This document shows, piece after piece, positions 26,301-34,268 of a stretch of DNA of 64,000 bases. Source of the stretch: Actinomadura sp. NBRC 104412 (lineage in GTDB: Bacteria > Actinomycetota > Actinomycetes > Streptosporangiales > Streptosporangiaceae); contig NZ_BSTM01000022.1 in the NCBI RefSeq assembly GCF_030269515.1, positions 1 through 64,000 on the forward strand, written 5' to 3'. The stretch's first letter is position 1. Every line of letters begins with the position of its first letter. The notes under the pieces are model-generated. The model was not told where the DNA came from, made no database searches, and saw nothing but the letters and a program-made list of their open reading frames with translations. Made by a program: the position numbers and the translations under genes.

Positions 26301-27268
26301 GCGCGCCCCCGAGCCCCCCGTCCAGCGTCCCTTGGACACCGCGGGTCGGCACCGACCGCCGAGACGTGCTGGACCTGGCCGCCTCGCTGGCCGCCGACCT
26401 GCGCGCGTCGCCGGACCGGAAGGTGCTGGACGAGGTGGGCGCGTTCACCATGGGCGTCCCAGAGGAACTCGGTGGCGGCGGCGCGGATCCCGGCACCACG
26501 CTGCTCGCCCTGCAACGACTGGCTACCGGGTCGGCCGCGGCGACCCTGCCGGTCGTGCATGCGCACGCGGCCTCCCTGCTCGGAGAGGTGCCCGATGGGC
26601 CGGTGCTGGTGCTGCCGGCCCGCGGCGTCGTGGCCGAACACGGAGACGGCGGCTGGACGCTCTCCGGCACGATCGCACGGGCCGACCTGGAGAGCCCGCA
26701 GTGCAAGGTGGTGCTCGCCGAGCGAGAGCGGGCCTTCGCGTTCACGGCGGACGAGGCGGTGATGACCCCGCTCGGCGCGCGTACCGGCCTGCCCGGTCCG
26801 GCCTCCGTCCGGCTCACGCTCGACGCGGTCACCGCACGGCGGCTCCCTGCCGCGGACACCGCGCCGGCCATGCGACTGCTGCTGCTCGGCCACGCCGCGG
26901 TGGCCGCCGGCGTGCACGAGGCGGCGCAGTCGGCCGCCCGGCGCTACACCGCGGAACGGGTGCAGTTCGGCGTGCCGATCGCCGCCCACGACGCGGTCCG
27001 CGCCGAACTCGACGGCCTGGCCGACCGCCTGTCCACGACCATCGCCGGCCTGGTGACGCTCGCCGAGGAGCCCACCGCGTCGGCCCCGGCGCGGTCCCTG
27101 CTTCGCCGGGCGGTGCGCGACTGCGTCGCCGCCTGCCGGATCGCGCTGGCCCTGCACGGCGGTTACGGATACCTGACGGAGTTCCCGGTCGCCGGGCTCC
27201 TCCGCGACGCCGTCTCGCTGCGCGCGCTCGCCGCGTGCCTCGATCACGAGGAGAACGGGCATGCCTGA
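26297..27268 (+). CDS. Short acyl-CoA dehydrogenase-like protein
   Basis: The 323-residue protein aligns with acyl-CoA dehydrogenases but is shorter. The C-terminal domain is clear (AAQSAARRYTAERVQFGVPIAAHDAVRAELDGLADRL and ALHGGYGYLTEFPVAGLLRDA). The EGTxxxQR segment carrying the usual base is absent, and the N-terminal domain is abbreviated. Such proteins often act as the non-catalytic or unusual half of a heteromeric dehydrogenase, as with FadE pairs in steroid degradation. Start overlaps the upstream stop (ATGA), end overlaps the ligase gene by 8 bp. Confidence 0.78.
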   Translation: MSAPPSPPSSVPWTPRVGTDRRDVLDLAASLAADLRASPDRKVLDEVGAFTMGVPEELGGGGADPGTTLLALQRLATGSAAATLPVVHAHAASLLGEVPDGPVLVLPARGVVAEHGDGGWTLSGTIARADLESPQCKVVLAERERAFAFTADEAVMTPLGARTGLPGPASVRLTLDAVTARRLPAADTAPAMRLLLLGHAAVAAGVHEAAQSAARRYTAERVQFGVPIAAHDAVRAELDGLADRLSTTIAGLVTLAEEPTASAPARSLLRRAVRDCVAACRIALALHGGYGYLTEFPVAGLLRDAVSLRALAACLDHEENGHA

Positions 27269-28850
27269 TCCCGGAACTTTGAGGACGCTGCTCTCCGAGT
27301 CCGCGGCCCGCCACCCCGGCAGGGTGGCGGCGATCGACACGGTGGCGGGGGAGGCCGTCGGCGGCCTGACCTATGCCGAACTGGACGAGCGAGCCGGCCG
27401 CTACGCCGCCGGGCTCGCCGACTTGGGGGTCGGTGCCGGGGACACGGTCGCCGTCCTCCTGCCCAACGGCGCCGACTACGCGGCGCTGGTGTTCGCGATC
27501 GCCGAACTCGGGGCCGTGTACACCGGGGTGCCCATCGCCTACGGGCCGGCCGAGATCGAGTCCATCCTGGCGGGCGGCCGTGCCTCCGTGCTCGTGCACG
27601 CCGACCGGTTCCGCCGGCACGACCTGCGCGCCACGGTCGCCGCGATGCGCTCCCGGTTGCCGCACCTGCGTTCGGTCGTGGTCGCGGACCGGACGCCGAT
27701 CGCCGATCTGGATCGGCCTCGCCGTCCCGCACCGGCGGTCGCCCCGGAGAGCATCGTGCACATCGGATTCACGTCCGGCACCACCGGGGCGCCCAAAGGC
27801 GTCCTCAACAGCCACCGTACGCTCCGAACGGTGATCCGCGAGTGGGTGGAGCACGTGGGTGCCGATGTGCTCGGCACGCCACCGGTCAACCTTGTCGCCT
27901 CCCCGATGGGGCATCACACCGGGTTCGTATGGGGTGCGCTGTGCACGGCCTATCTCGGTGGGACCGCCGTCTACCTCGACCACTGGCGGCCGGACCATGC
28001 CGCCACGGCGATCGCCCGGCATGGCGTCACCGCGTTGTTCGGTGCCCCCGTGTTCCTCCAGGACCTGCTTCACGCAGGCGCGCCCAAAGGGCTGCGGGCC
28101 GTGGTGGTGGCGGGCGCGCCCGTGCCTCGCTCGCTTCCCGCGCTCGCTTCCGAACGGCTCGGCGTTCAGGTGCTGCCGGCATGGGGCATGACCGAATACG
28201 CGATCGGCATCTCCTGGACGCCGCGGCTCTCCGGCGGTGTTCCGCACAGCGACGGGTGGCCTGTTCCCGGCTGCGAAGTGCGGATCGTACGCGCCGACGG
28301 CACGCCCTGCGTGCCCGGCGAAACCGGCGAGCTTCACATCCGGGGCGCGGGGCTTTTCGCCGGCTACCTCGACCGGCCGGACGCGGAGACCTTCCCCGAT
28401 GGCTGGTTCCGTACCGGCGACACCGCGCTGTGGCACCAGGACGGGTCGATCTCCTTGCAGGGCAGGGACAAGGACATCGTCATCCGGGGCGGGGAGAACA
28501 TCCCGGCCGTCCGGGTCGAGAGCGCGCTGCTCGACCACCCCGCCGTGGCGGAGGCCGCGGTGATCGGCGTACCCCACGAACGGCTTGGAGAGGTGGCGTG
28601 CGCGGTGCTCGTCACCGAGGGCCCGCGCCCGGACCTGCGGGAGATCGGGGAGTTCCTGCGCTCGTGCGGGCTGTCGACGCACTGGCTGCCCGAGCGGCTG
28701 GAGATCGTGGACGCCTTGCCCAGAACGCCCAGCGGCAAGATCCGCAAGGTGGAACTGCGGGAGCGGTTCGGCGGTGCACGGGCCGGAGGGGAGCGGGCCG
28801 GAGGGGAGCGGGCCGGAGGGGAGCGGGCGGATGCCGCTGCTGCTGACTGA
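27261..28850 (+). CDS. Acyl-CoA ligase (AMP-dependent synthetase)
   Basis: This 529-residue adenylate-forming enzyme has the P-loop FTSGTTGAPKGV (about 170-181), WGMTEYA (A5), GWFRTGD (A7), GRDKDIVIRGGENIP (hinge, A8) and the catalytic Lys in TPSGKIRK (A10). It would activate a carboxylic acid to its CoA thioester and so is a likely entry point of the pathway. The last 18 residues are made of a GGERA repeat encoded by the 15-bp tandem repeat. It overlaps the ornithine-cyclodeaminase-like gene by 20 bp. Confidence 0.9.
   Translation: MPDPGTLRTLLSESAARHPGRVAAIDTVAGEAVGGLTYAELDERAGRYAAGLADLGVGAGDTVAVLLPNGADYAALVFAIAELGAVYTGVPIAYGPAEIESILAGGRASVLVHADRFRRHDLRATVAAMRSRLPHLRSVVVADRTPIADLDRPRRPAPAVAPESIVHIGFTSGTTGAPKGVLNSHRTLRTVIREWVEHVGADVLGTPPVNLVASPMGHHTGFVWGALCTAYLGGTAVYLDHWRPDHAATAIARHGVTALFGAPVFLQDLLHAGAPKGLRAVVVAGAPVPRSLPALASERLGVQVLPAWGMTEYAIGISWTPRLSGGVPHSDGWPVPGCEVRIVRADGTPCVPGETGELHIRGAGLFAGYLDRPDAETFPDGWFRTGDTALWHQDGSISLQGRDKDIVIRGGENIPAVRVESALLDHPAVAEAAVIGVPHERLGEVACAVLVTEGPRPDLREIGEFLRSCGLSTHWLPERLEIVDALPRTPSGKIRKVELRERFGGARAGGERAGGERAGGERADAAAAD
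28780..28824 (+). repeat. 15-bp tandem repeat at the ligase / cyclodeaminase-like gene junction
   Basis: Three perfect copies of GGGCCGGAGGGGAGC (28780, 28795, 28810) encode GGERA x3 at the ligase C-terminus. The last GGAGGGGAG lies 7 nt before the ATG of the next gene and is its ribosome binding site. The repeat thus copies a Shine-Dalgarno sequence. Confidence 0.9.
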
Positions 28851-29802
28851 CGCGGAATGCAGCCGGCTGGTCGGGATGGCCGACGCGGTGGCGGCGGTCA
28901 AGGACGCCTATGAGGGCCTTGCCACCGGGCGTTCGGTGCTCGCCGACCGGATGATCGTGCGCATGCCGACCGGCTGGATGCGGGTTCTGCCCGGTGCCCT
29001 CCCCGGACGGGACGTGTTCGGCTACAAGGAGTTCCACCTTGTGGGCGGCGCGGTTCGGCACACCACGTTCCTGTACGGGGCCACCGACGGCCGGTTGCGG
29101 GCCGTGCTCGACAGCGGCCACCTCACCGGATTGCGCACCGGTGCCACGGCGGCGCTCGCCGCCGACCTCCTCGCCCCCGAGCGGGTGGAGACGGTGGCGG
29201 TGATCGGCTCGGGCAAGGAGGCCGCGGCGCAGCTCGCGGCGCTGCTGGTGGTCAGACGGCCGGAGGCGGTACGGGTGTTCAGTCCCAACCCCGCGCGGCG
29301 GGCGGACTTCGCCGACCGGATGACCCGGGAGCTCGGCGTCGGGGTGCGGGCGGTCGGCAGCCTGCCCGCCGCGTGCGCGGGCAGTCAGGTGGTGCTGGTG
29401 GCGACCAGGTCACACGGCACACCGGTGCTGAGGGCGGCGGACGTGCCACCTGGCGCGCATGTCAGCTCGATCGGCTCGACCCTGCCCGAGCAGCGCGAGC
29501 TGGCCTCCGACGTCTTCGCCGCCGCGGCGAGGATCCTGGTGGACACTCCGCAGCAGCTCACCGAGGCGGGTGACCTGCTCGCGGCCCGCGCGGACGGCGC
29601 GATCACCGGCGACCGGGTGACGGAGCTGGGAGCGCAGGCCGCCGCGCCGGTGCCGGTGCGCGCCCCCGGAGAGATCACGGTGTTCAGCTCCCTCGGCACC
29701 GGCTTGCAGGATGTGGCGCTCGCGGAGGTGGCCTGCCGGAAGGCCGAGGCCGTGCACGGCGGTCGTGCCCTGCCCGACCTGGCCGCCGCGCGCGTTCTGT
29801 GA
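28831..29802 (+). CDS. Ornithine cyclodeaminase / mu-crystallin family protein
   Basis: The 323-residue protein has the OCD/mu-crystallin pattern: substrate Lys in FGYKEFHLV, the segment LDSGHLTGLRTGATAALAADLLA and the NAD(H) motif VAVIGSGKEAAAQLAAL. Known members are ornithine cyclodeaminase, alanine dehydrogenase, ketimine reductase (mu-crystallin) and delta1-pyrroline-2-carboxylate reductase. A nitrogen-bearing substrate is thus likely but its identity is open. ATG at 28831 uses the repeated GGAGGGGAG site. Ends 6 bp from a convergent gene with no terminator between. Confidence 0.83.
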   Translation: MPLLLTDAECSRLVGMADAVAAVKDAYEGLATGRSVLADRMIVRMPTGWMRVLPGALPGRDVFGYKEFHLVGGAVRHTTFLYGATDGRLRAVLDSGHLTGLRTGATAALAADLLAPERVETVAVIGSGKEAAAQLAALLVVRRPEAVRVFSPNPARRADFADRMTRELGVGVRAVGSLPAACAGSQVVLVATRSHGTPVLRAADVPPGAHVSSIGSTLPEQRELASDVFAAAARILVDTPQQLTEAGDLLAARADGAITGDRVTELGAQAAAPVPVRAPGEITVFSSLGTGLQDVALAEVACRKAEAVHGGRALPDLAAARVL

Positions 29803-29808
29803 GATCCG

Positions 29809-31188
29809 CTAACGACGTACGAGCAGGGACACCAGGTCACGGACGTGATCCAGCTCCTCCAGCCTGGAGACCGCGTCCAGGATGTCGTCCACCTGCTCCC
29901 GCGGGTAGGCGAGCGTGGCCAGCTCGGTGAACCGGGCGAAGAACCGGTCGTCGTCGAGTTCGTTGCCGGGATCGCCGGCCGGTGTCCGCACCTCGCTCGT
30001 CAGCGTCCGGCCGTCGCGCAGCCGTACCTCAAGGCGCGCCGGGTACTGCCTGGGGTAGAGCACGTCCAACTCCGGGTCGACGGTCACCGTGGTCGCCGCC
30101 GCGATCGCGCGTACCTCGGGCCGCGCGATGCTTTCCGGTGTGAACTGGTCGAGCAGCGCGGCGCCGTCCGCCAAGGCCACCGCGACCGCGAAAGGCAGCG
30201 AGAACTGCGCGTCCACCACGGTCCGCGGCGCCGCCTTCGCCTCCGCCGGCCGGGCCACGAACGGCAGGCCGTGCGCGAACGTGTGGACGAGGACGGACTC
30301 GACCTCCTCAAGGGTGCCGACGCGGGGACGCAGCGCCAGGGCGGCGTCGATCGCGCTGTGGCAGTACCGCGAGCACGCGTACGGTTTGGTCACCGAGCCG
30401 AGGATCTCGTAACGGTCGCCTATGCCGTCGAGCACCGCCGCGGCGTCGGCGGCATCGCCCGCGTAGGCGGCGAGCCAGCCGTGCCGCCCTTCCAGTACAT
30501 GTGGTGCCCCGGTGAAGCCGGCGTCGGCGAGCAGCGCCGCGCTCGTTCCCGCGTGGGCCGCCCATCCCGGGTTGAACCGCTTGCTCCACGTTCCGTCCGC
30601 GGTGCCTTCGATCAGGCCGGCGGACTGGCAGCCGGCCAGCCCGATGGCGTGCGCGACCCGGTCGGATGACAGTCCCAGCGCGCGTGCGGCGGCCGCCGCC
30701 GCTCCGAAGGCGCCGTTGGTCCCCGACGGCTGAAAGCCCTTGCCGAGCAGCACTCCCGGCCGTACCGCCCGTGCCGTCCGCACATAGACCTCGTATCCGG
30801 CGACGATCGCGGCCAGCAGACCGGCGCCGCTCGTCCCGGCGAGCTCGGCGGCGGCGAGCGCGGCCGGCACGGTGGGCGTGCCGACATGGCCGACGCGGGC
30901 GCTGTGGTCGTCGTCGATCTCCAGGCAGGATCCCGCGACGCCGTTGGCGAACGCGATGAGCGGGGCAGGCGCCCGGTCCCCGAGCACGATCACCGTCGCC
31001 TCGCCCGCGCCGCCCGCGCGGGTCGCGTAGCCGGTGGCGATGCGCGCGGGCGCCTCCCGGTCGAACGCGGGCGCGGTGGCCGCCACGAAGTCCAGCAACC
31101 TGCGCTTGGCCTCGGCCACCACGTCGGGCGGCAGCGTGGTGGCGTCCAGCCCGGCGACATGCCGGGCCAGCTCCTGAGCAAGGGTCAT
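29809..31188 (-). CDS. MmgE/PrpD family protein (second of two)
   Basis: This 459-residue paralogue of the 17155 gene has the same two-domain layout. The helical domain has FANGVAGSCLEIDDDHSARVGHVGTPTVPAALAAAELA, and the second domain VTKPYACSRYCHSAIDAALAL. Similarity to the first copy is only at family level. It could act as a dehydratase, decarboxylase or epimerase on a di- or tricarboxylic acid. It is the last gene of the Pot-type ABC operon, overlapping the permease stop by ATGA, which links it to the imported compound. Confidence 0.87.
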   Translation of the reverse strand: MTLAQELARHVAGLDATTLPPDVVAEAKRRLLDFVAATAPAFDREAPARIATGYATRAGGAGEATVIVLGDRAPAPLIAFANGVAGSCLEIDDDHSARVGHVGTPTVPAALAAAELAGTSGAGLLAAIVAGYEVYVRTARAVRPGVLLGKGFQPSGTNGAFGAAAAAARALGLSSDRVAHAIGLAGCQSAGLIEGTADGTWSKRFNPGWAAHAGTSAALLADAGFTGAPHVLEGRHGWLAAYAGDAADAAAVLDGIGDRYEILGSVTKPYACSRYCHSAIDAALALRPRVGTLEEVESVLVHTFAHGLPFVARPAEAKAAPRTVVDAQFSLPFAVAVALADGAALLDQFTPESIARPEVRAIAAATTVTVDPELDVLYPRQYPARLEVRLRDGRTLTSEVRTPAGDPGNELDDDRFFARFTELATLAYPREQVDDILDAVSRLEELDHVRDLVSLLVRR

Positions 31189-32054
31189 CGACCGTCCCTC
31201 TCCTTGATACCGAAGGCCCTTCCGATACCGATGAGCCGGCCGATCACCGTGACGATGAGGAAACCGGCGCACAGCAGCACGCTGCCTCCGGCGGCGATGA
31301 ACGGACCGACCTCCCCCTCCAGGTAGCCGAGCAGCCGCACCGGCATGTTCGTGCTGGTCGGCGAGTTGATGAACAGCGCGATCGCGGCGTCGTCGAAGCT
31401 GGTGGAGAAGCCGAGGACGAACGCCACGGCCAGCCCCGATCGCAGCGCGGGGAGCGTCACCCGCCACCCGACCTGGTACGGGCGGGCGCCGAGTGACATC
31501 GCGGCGCGCTCCACGCCCGTGTCGAGGCCCTGGATCGCCCCCATCAGCGAGCGCACCGAGAACGGCAGCACCAGGACGAGCTGCGCGAAGGCCAGCGTGA
31601 CGGTGCTGAAGGGGATGCCGAGACGGATGTAGACGACGTAGAGTGCCGCCCCGAGCGCGATGTGCGGGATCATCAGTGGCAGCAGCATCGCCGCGGCCAG
31701 CCCGTGGTTGACGCCCCTGCGGGACCGGACGATCGCGAGCGCCACCAGGAGCCCGAGCACGCATCCCGTCAGTCCGGCGAGGACCGCGGACGCGAAGCTC
31801 ACCCACAGCGACTGGACGGCTTCGGCATCGCCGAACAGCCGCCGGTAGGGGTCGAGCGTCCACCCGCTCGGCGGGAACCGGAAGAACGGCTGGTCCCCGA
31901 AGGAGGCGCCCATGATGGTGACCAGCGGCGCCAAGACGAAGACGCCGATCGCCACCAGCCATAGGCACAGCGCGACCCGGCCCGCCCGCCGGGCGGTGCG
32001 CCGCCTCGGGGGCGCGGCCGGGGCGGTCGCCGGACGGTCGATCGTCGCGGTCAT
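31185..32054 (-). CDS. ABC transporter permease, PotC-like
   Basis: The 289-residue permease has six predicted membrane helices after a basic N-terminus. Its EAA-type loop reads ERAAMSLGARPYQVGWRVTLPALRSGL. The sequence PLVTIMGASF and the late FVLGFSTSFDDAAIALFI are typical of PotC-type subunits of spermidine/putrescine-like importers, a family that also carries other small charged compounds. Starts 1 bp after its partner gene. Confidence 0.87.
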   Translation of the reverse strand: MTATIDRPATAPAAPPRRRTARRAGRVALCLWLVAIGVFVLAPLVTIMGASFGDQPFFRFPPSGWTLDPYRRLFGDAEAVQSLWVSFASAVLAGLTGCVLGLLVALAIVRSRRGVNHGLAAAMLLPLMIPHIALGAALYVVYIRLGIPFSTVTLAFAQLVLVLPFSVRSLMGAIQGLDTGVERAAMSLGARPYQVGWRVTLPALRSGLAVAFVLGFSTSFDDAAIALFINSPTSTNMPVRLLGYLEGEVGPFIAAGGSVLLCAGFLIVTVIGRLIGIGRAFGIKERDGR

Positions 32055-32055
32055 C

Positions 32056-32925
32056 TCACACGGCTCCCAGTCCGATGCGCTCCACCCGGTCCCGCGACCG
32101 GCGCGAGATCCGCTGCGCGGCCAGGGCCGTGGTCAGGCAGCCGGCGATCAGCAGTACCGACAGCGCGGCGGCGAGCGGCAGGTTGAACGACGCGGTGCTC
32201 TCCTGGAAGATCGCGCGGGCGATGGTGTACACGCGCCCGCCGCCCAGGATCGTGGGGATCGAGTAGGACGCCGCCGCCAGGCTGAAGGTGACCAACAGGC
32301 TGGACGCCAGCCCGGGCGCGGAGAGCGGCACCACCACGCGGAGCGTGGTGCGCACTGGGCCCGCGCCCAGGCTCGCCGCGGCCCGTGTGGTCGACGGGTT
32401 GATCGCGTCGAGGCTCCCGAGGATCAGGAGCACCGAGTAGGGCAGCAGCACGTGCACCAGCCCGATGATCACAGCGGTCCTGCCGAAGCCGATCTCGGCG
32501 GCGTCCAGGCCGAGCAGTGTCGCGGTCTGGCTCAGCAGCCCGCCACGGCCGATCGTGGTCAGCCAGCCATAGGCCCGTACCACCGAGCTGACCAGCATCG
32601 GCGCGATGATGATCAACGTCATCACGGTGCGGATCCGGCCGCCGGCCCGCCACAGGGTGAGGCTCACCGCCGCGCCGAGCGCGGTCGCGAGCACGGCGGC
32701 CACCAGCGACAGCCACAGCGTCGTCGCCCAGATCCCGGTGAAGCCGCCGTCGGTGAGCGCGAGCTGGTACTGACCGGTCGTCCAGCCGGGGTCGGGGTCC
32801 GCCAGCGTCACCGTGCCGGTGAGGCTCGCGTGGATCTGCTCGGCGATCGAGCCCGCGAACAGCAGCCCGTACACGGCGAGCGGCGCGGCGAGCAGCAGGA
32901 GCACCGTGCGCCGCCGGAGCATCAT
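32056..32925 (-). CDS. ABC transporter permease, PotB-like
   Basis: This 289-residue subunit pairs with the PotC-like protein. It has about six membrane segments and the EAA loop TRAAASLGAGPVRTTLRVVVPLSAPGLASS, plus the SAVVRAYGW-like segment SSVVRAYGWLTTIG seen in PotB-type subunits. The start overlaps the ATPase stop (ATGA). Confidence 0.87.
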   Translation of the reverse strand: MMLRRRTVLLLLAAPLAVYGLLFAGSIAEQIHASLTGTVTLADPDPGWTTGQYQLALTDGGFTGIWATTLWLSLVAAVLATALGAAVSLTLWRAGGRIRTVMTLIIIAPMLVSSVVRAYGWLTTIGRGGLLSQTATLLGLDAAEIGFGRTAVIIGLVHVLLPYSVLLILGSLDAINPSTTRAAASLGAGPVRTTLRVVVPLSAPGLASSLLVTFSLAAASYSIPTILGGGRVYTIARAIFQESTASFNLPLAAALSVLLIAGCLTTALAAQRISRRSRDRVERIGLGAV

Positions 32926-32967
32926 GACGCCCTACTTTCCTGGGGGGACGACCCCCCGGCGCGAACA
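32922..32967 (-). repeat. GC-rich palindromic repeat at the 3' end of the ABC ATPase gene (copy 2)
   Basis: On the minus strand this reads GTTCGCGCCGGGGGGTC, then GTCCCCCC and finally GCGTCATGA. It parallels copy 1 at 22871-22924. It encodes the last residues RAGGSSPQESRAS of the ATPase and contributes its stop codon and the next start. Confidence 0.5.
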
Positions 32968-34106
32968 GACGGCTCTTCCGGCAGGAACACCGCGTCGCTT
33001 CCCGACCAGGTGACCGACAACGTGTCGCCCACCTGGTGCGCCTGGCCCGTGCCGAGCGTCTTGTACCAGATCTGCTGGCCGCGGGCGTCGAGGCGGTAGG
33101 TCACGGTCTCACCGAGGTAGGACACGTCCTCGACCGTCGTGCTCACCGTCGCGTCGCCGGTGGCCGACCGGACGTACTCGGGCCTGATGAATACCTGCCC
33201 CTCCTGACCTGGCCTGATGCCCGGTACGGTGGTGGTCGCGTCCGTGTGGATCGCCCGGTCCGGCAGGGTCACCCTGGCCTTGATGGTCGTGCCTGGACCG
33301 ACGTGTTCGACCGTCGCGGGGAGGAACGTGCCCTCGCCTATGAACTCGGCGGCCTGCCGGGACACCGGCAGCCGGTAGAGCCGCTCGGGTGAGCCGACCG
33401 TGACGAGGTCACCGGAGAACATCAGGCCGACCCGGTCGCAGACGGCGAACGCCTCACTCTGGTCATGGGTGACCAGGACGGTGGTGACGCCGGCCTCGCG
33501 AAGGATTCGCTTGAGTTCCACCCGCATGTCCGCGCGCAACCGGGCGTCGAGGTTGGACAGCGGTTCATCCAGCAGGATGAGAGCGGGGTCGACGGCCAGT
33601 GCCCGGGCGATCGCGACGCGCTGCTGCTGGCCGCCGGAGAGCTGACCGGGGTACGCATCGGCGTGCCCGGCCAGGCCGACCAGTTCCAGGAGGCCGGCGA
33701 CCTTCTCGCGGGTCGCGGGTTTCGGCATGCGCCGGATCCGGGGCCCGAACGCGACGTTCTCCGCCGCGGTCAGGTGGGGGAACAGGGCGTAGTTCTGGAA
33801 CACCAGGGCGACGCCGCGGCGATAGGGCGGAACGTCGTTGACCACCGCACCGTCGATGGCGATGGTGCCGGCGCTCGGCTCCAGGAAGCCGCCGAGCAGG
33901 TTGAGCGTGGTGGATTTGCCGCAGCCGGACGGGCCGAGGAGGCCGAACATCTCGCCTCGTGGAATCGACAGGTCCAGCCCGCGCACCACGGGGTCGGCCC
34001 GGCCGGTGAACGTCTTGCTCAGCCCTTGGATCTCGACATGCGGTTCCCCTGCCGGCGAACTCCTGTTGCCGAAGCGGGGCCGCTCGACGGTGTGTTGCTC
34101 GGTCAT
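32922..34106 (-). CDS. ABC transporter ATP-binding protein, PotA-like
   Basis: This 394-residue ATPase has Walker A GPSGCGKSTT, Q-loop FQNYALFPH, signature LSGGQQQRVAIARAL, Walker B LILLDEPLSNLD and H-loop THDQSEA, followed by a TOBE_2 C-terminal domain. These are the hallmarks of PotA/CysA-type importers. AAAGGG lies before the ATG. A GntR-type operator (site 3) stands 59-76 bp upstream, divergent from that of the binding-protein gene. Confidence 0.92.
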   Translation of the reverse strand: MTEQHTVERPRFGNRSSPAGEPHVEIQGLSKTFTGRADPVVRGLDLSIPRGEMFGLLGPSGCGKSTTLNLLGGFLEPSAGTIAIDGAVVNDVPPYRRGVALVFQNYALFPHLTAAENVAFGPRIRRMPKPATREKVAGLLELVGLAGHADAYPGQLSGGQQQRVAIARALAVDPALILLDEPLSNLDARLRADMRVELKRILREAGVTTVLVTHDQSEAFAVCDRVGLMFSGDLVTVGSPERLYRLPVSRQAAEFIGEGTFLPATVEHVGPGTTIKARVTLPDRAIHTDATTTVPGIRPGQEGQVFIRPEYVRSATGDATVSTTVEDVSYLGETVTYRLDARGQQIWYKTLGTGQAHQVGDTLSVTWSGSDAVFLPEEPSVRAGGSSPQESRAS

Positions 34107-34164
34107 GACGTTCCCTTTACGGCTGTGGCAACGGGGTAGCGGCAGAGTGGCATGTCTGCTACCA

Positions 34165-34182
34165 GACAGTCAACTGTCAGAC
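34165..34182 (-). promoter_or_regulatory. GntR-type operator site 3, before the Pot-type ABC operon
   Basis: GACAGTCAACTGTCAGAC on the plus strand; one base differs from site 1. Here the core is a perfect 11-bp palindrome, CTGTCAGACAG (34174-34184). The minus strand places TTGAC in -35 position for the ABC operon. Site 4 lies 35 bp away in inverted orientation. Confidence 0.65.
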
Positions 34183-34199
34183 AGATAGTATTTTTTTCG

Positions 34200-34217
34200 G
34201 TCTGACAGTTGACAGCC
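34200..34217 (+). promoter_or_regulatory. GntR-type operator site 4, before the binding-protein operon
   Basis: GTCTGACAGTTGACAGCC; one base differs from site 1 read on its minus strand. TTGACA (34209-34214) is in -35 orientation toward the plus-strand gene at 34269, with CATGCT 18 bp on as a possible -10. Confidence 0.65.
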
Positions 34218-34268
34218 TGACCGTGCGGTGCTCATGCTTCTCCGCAGCACAACCAAGGAGGCGGCGCC

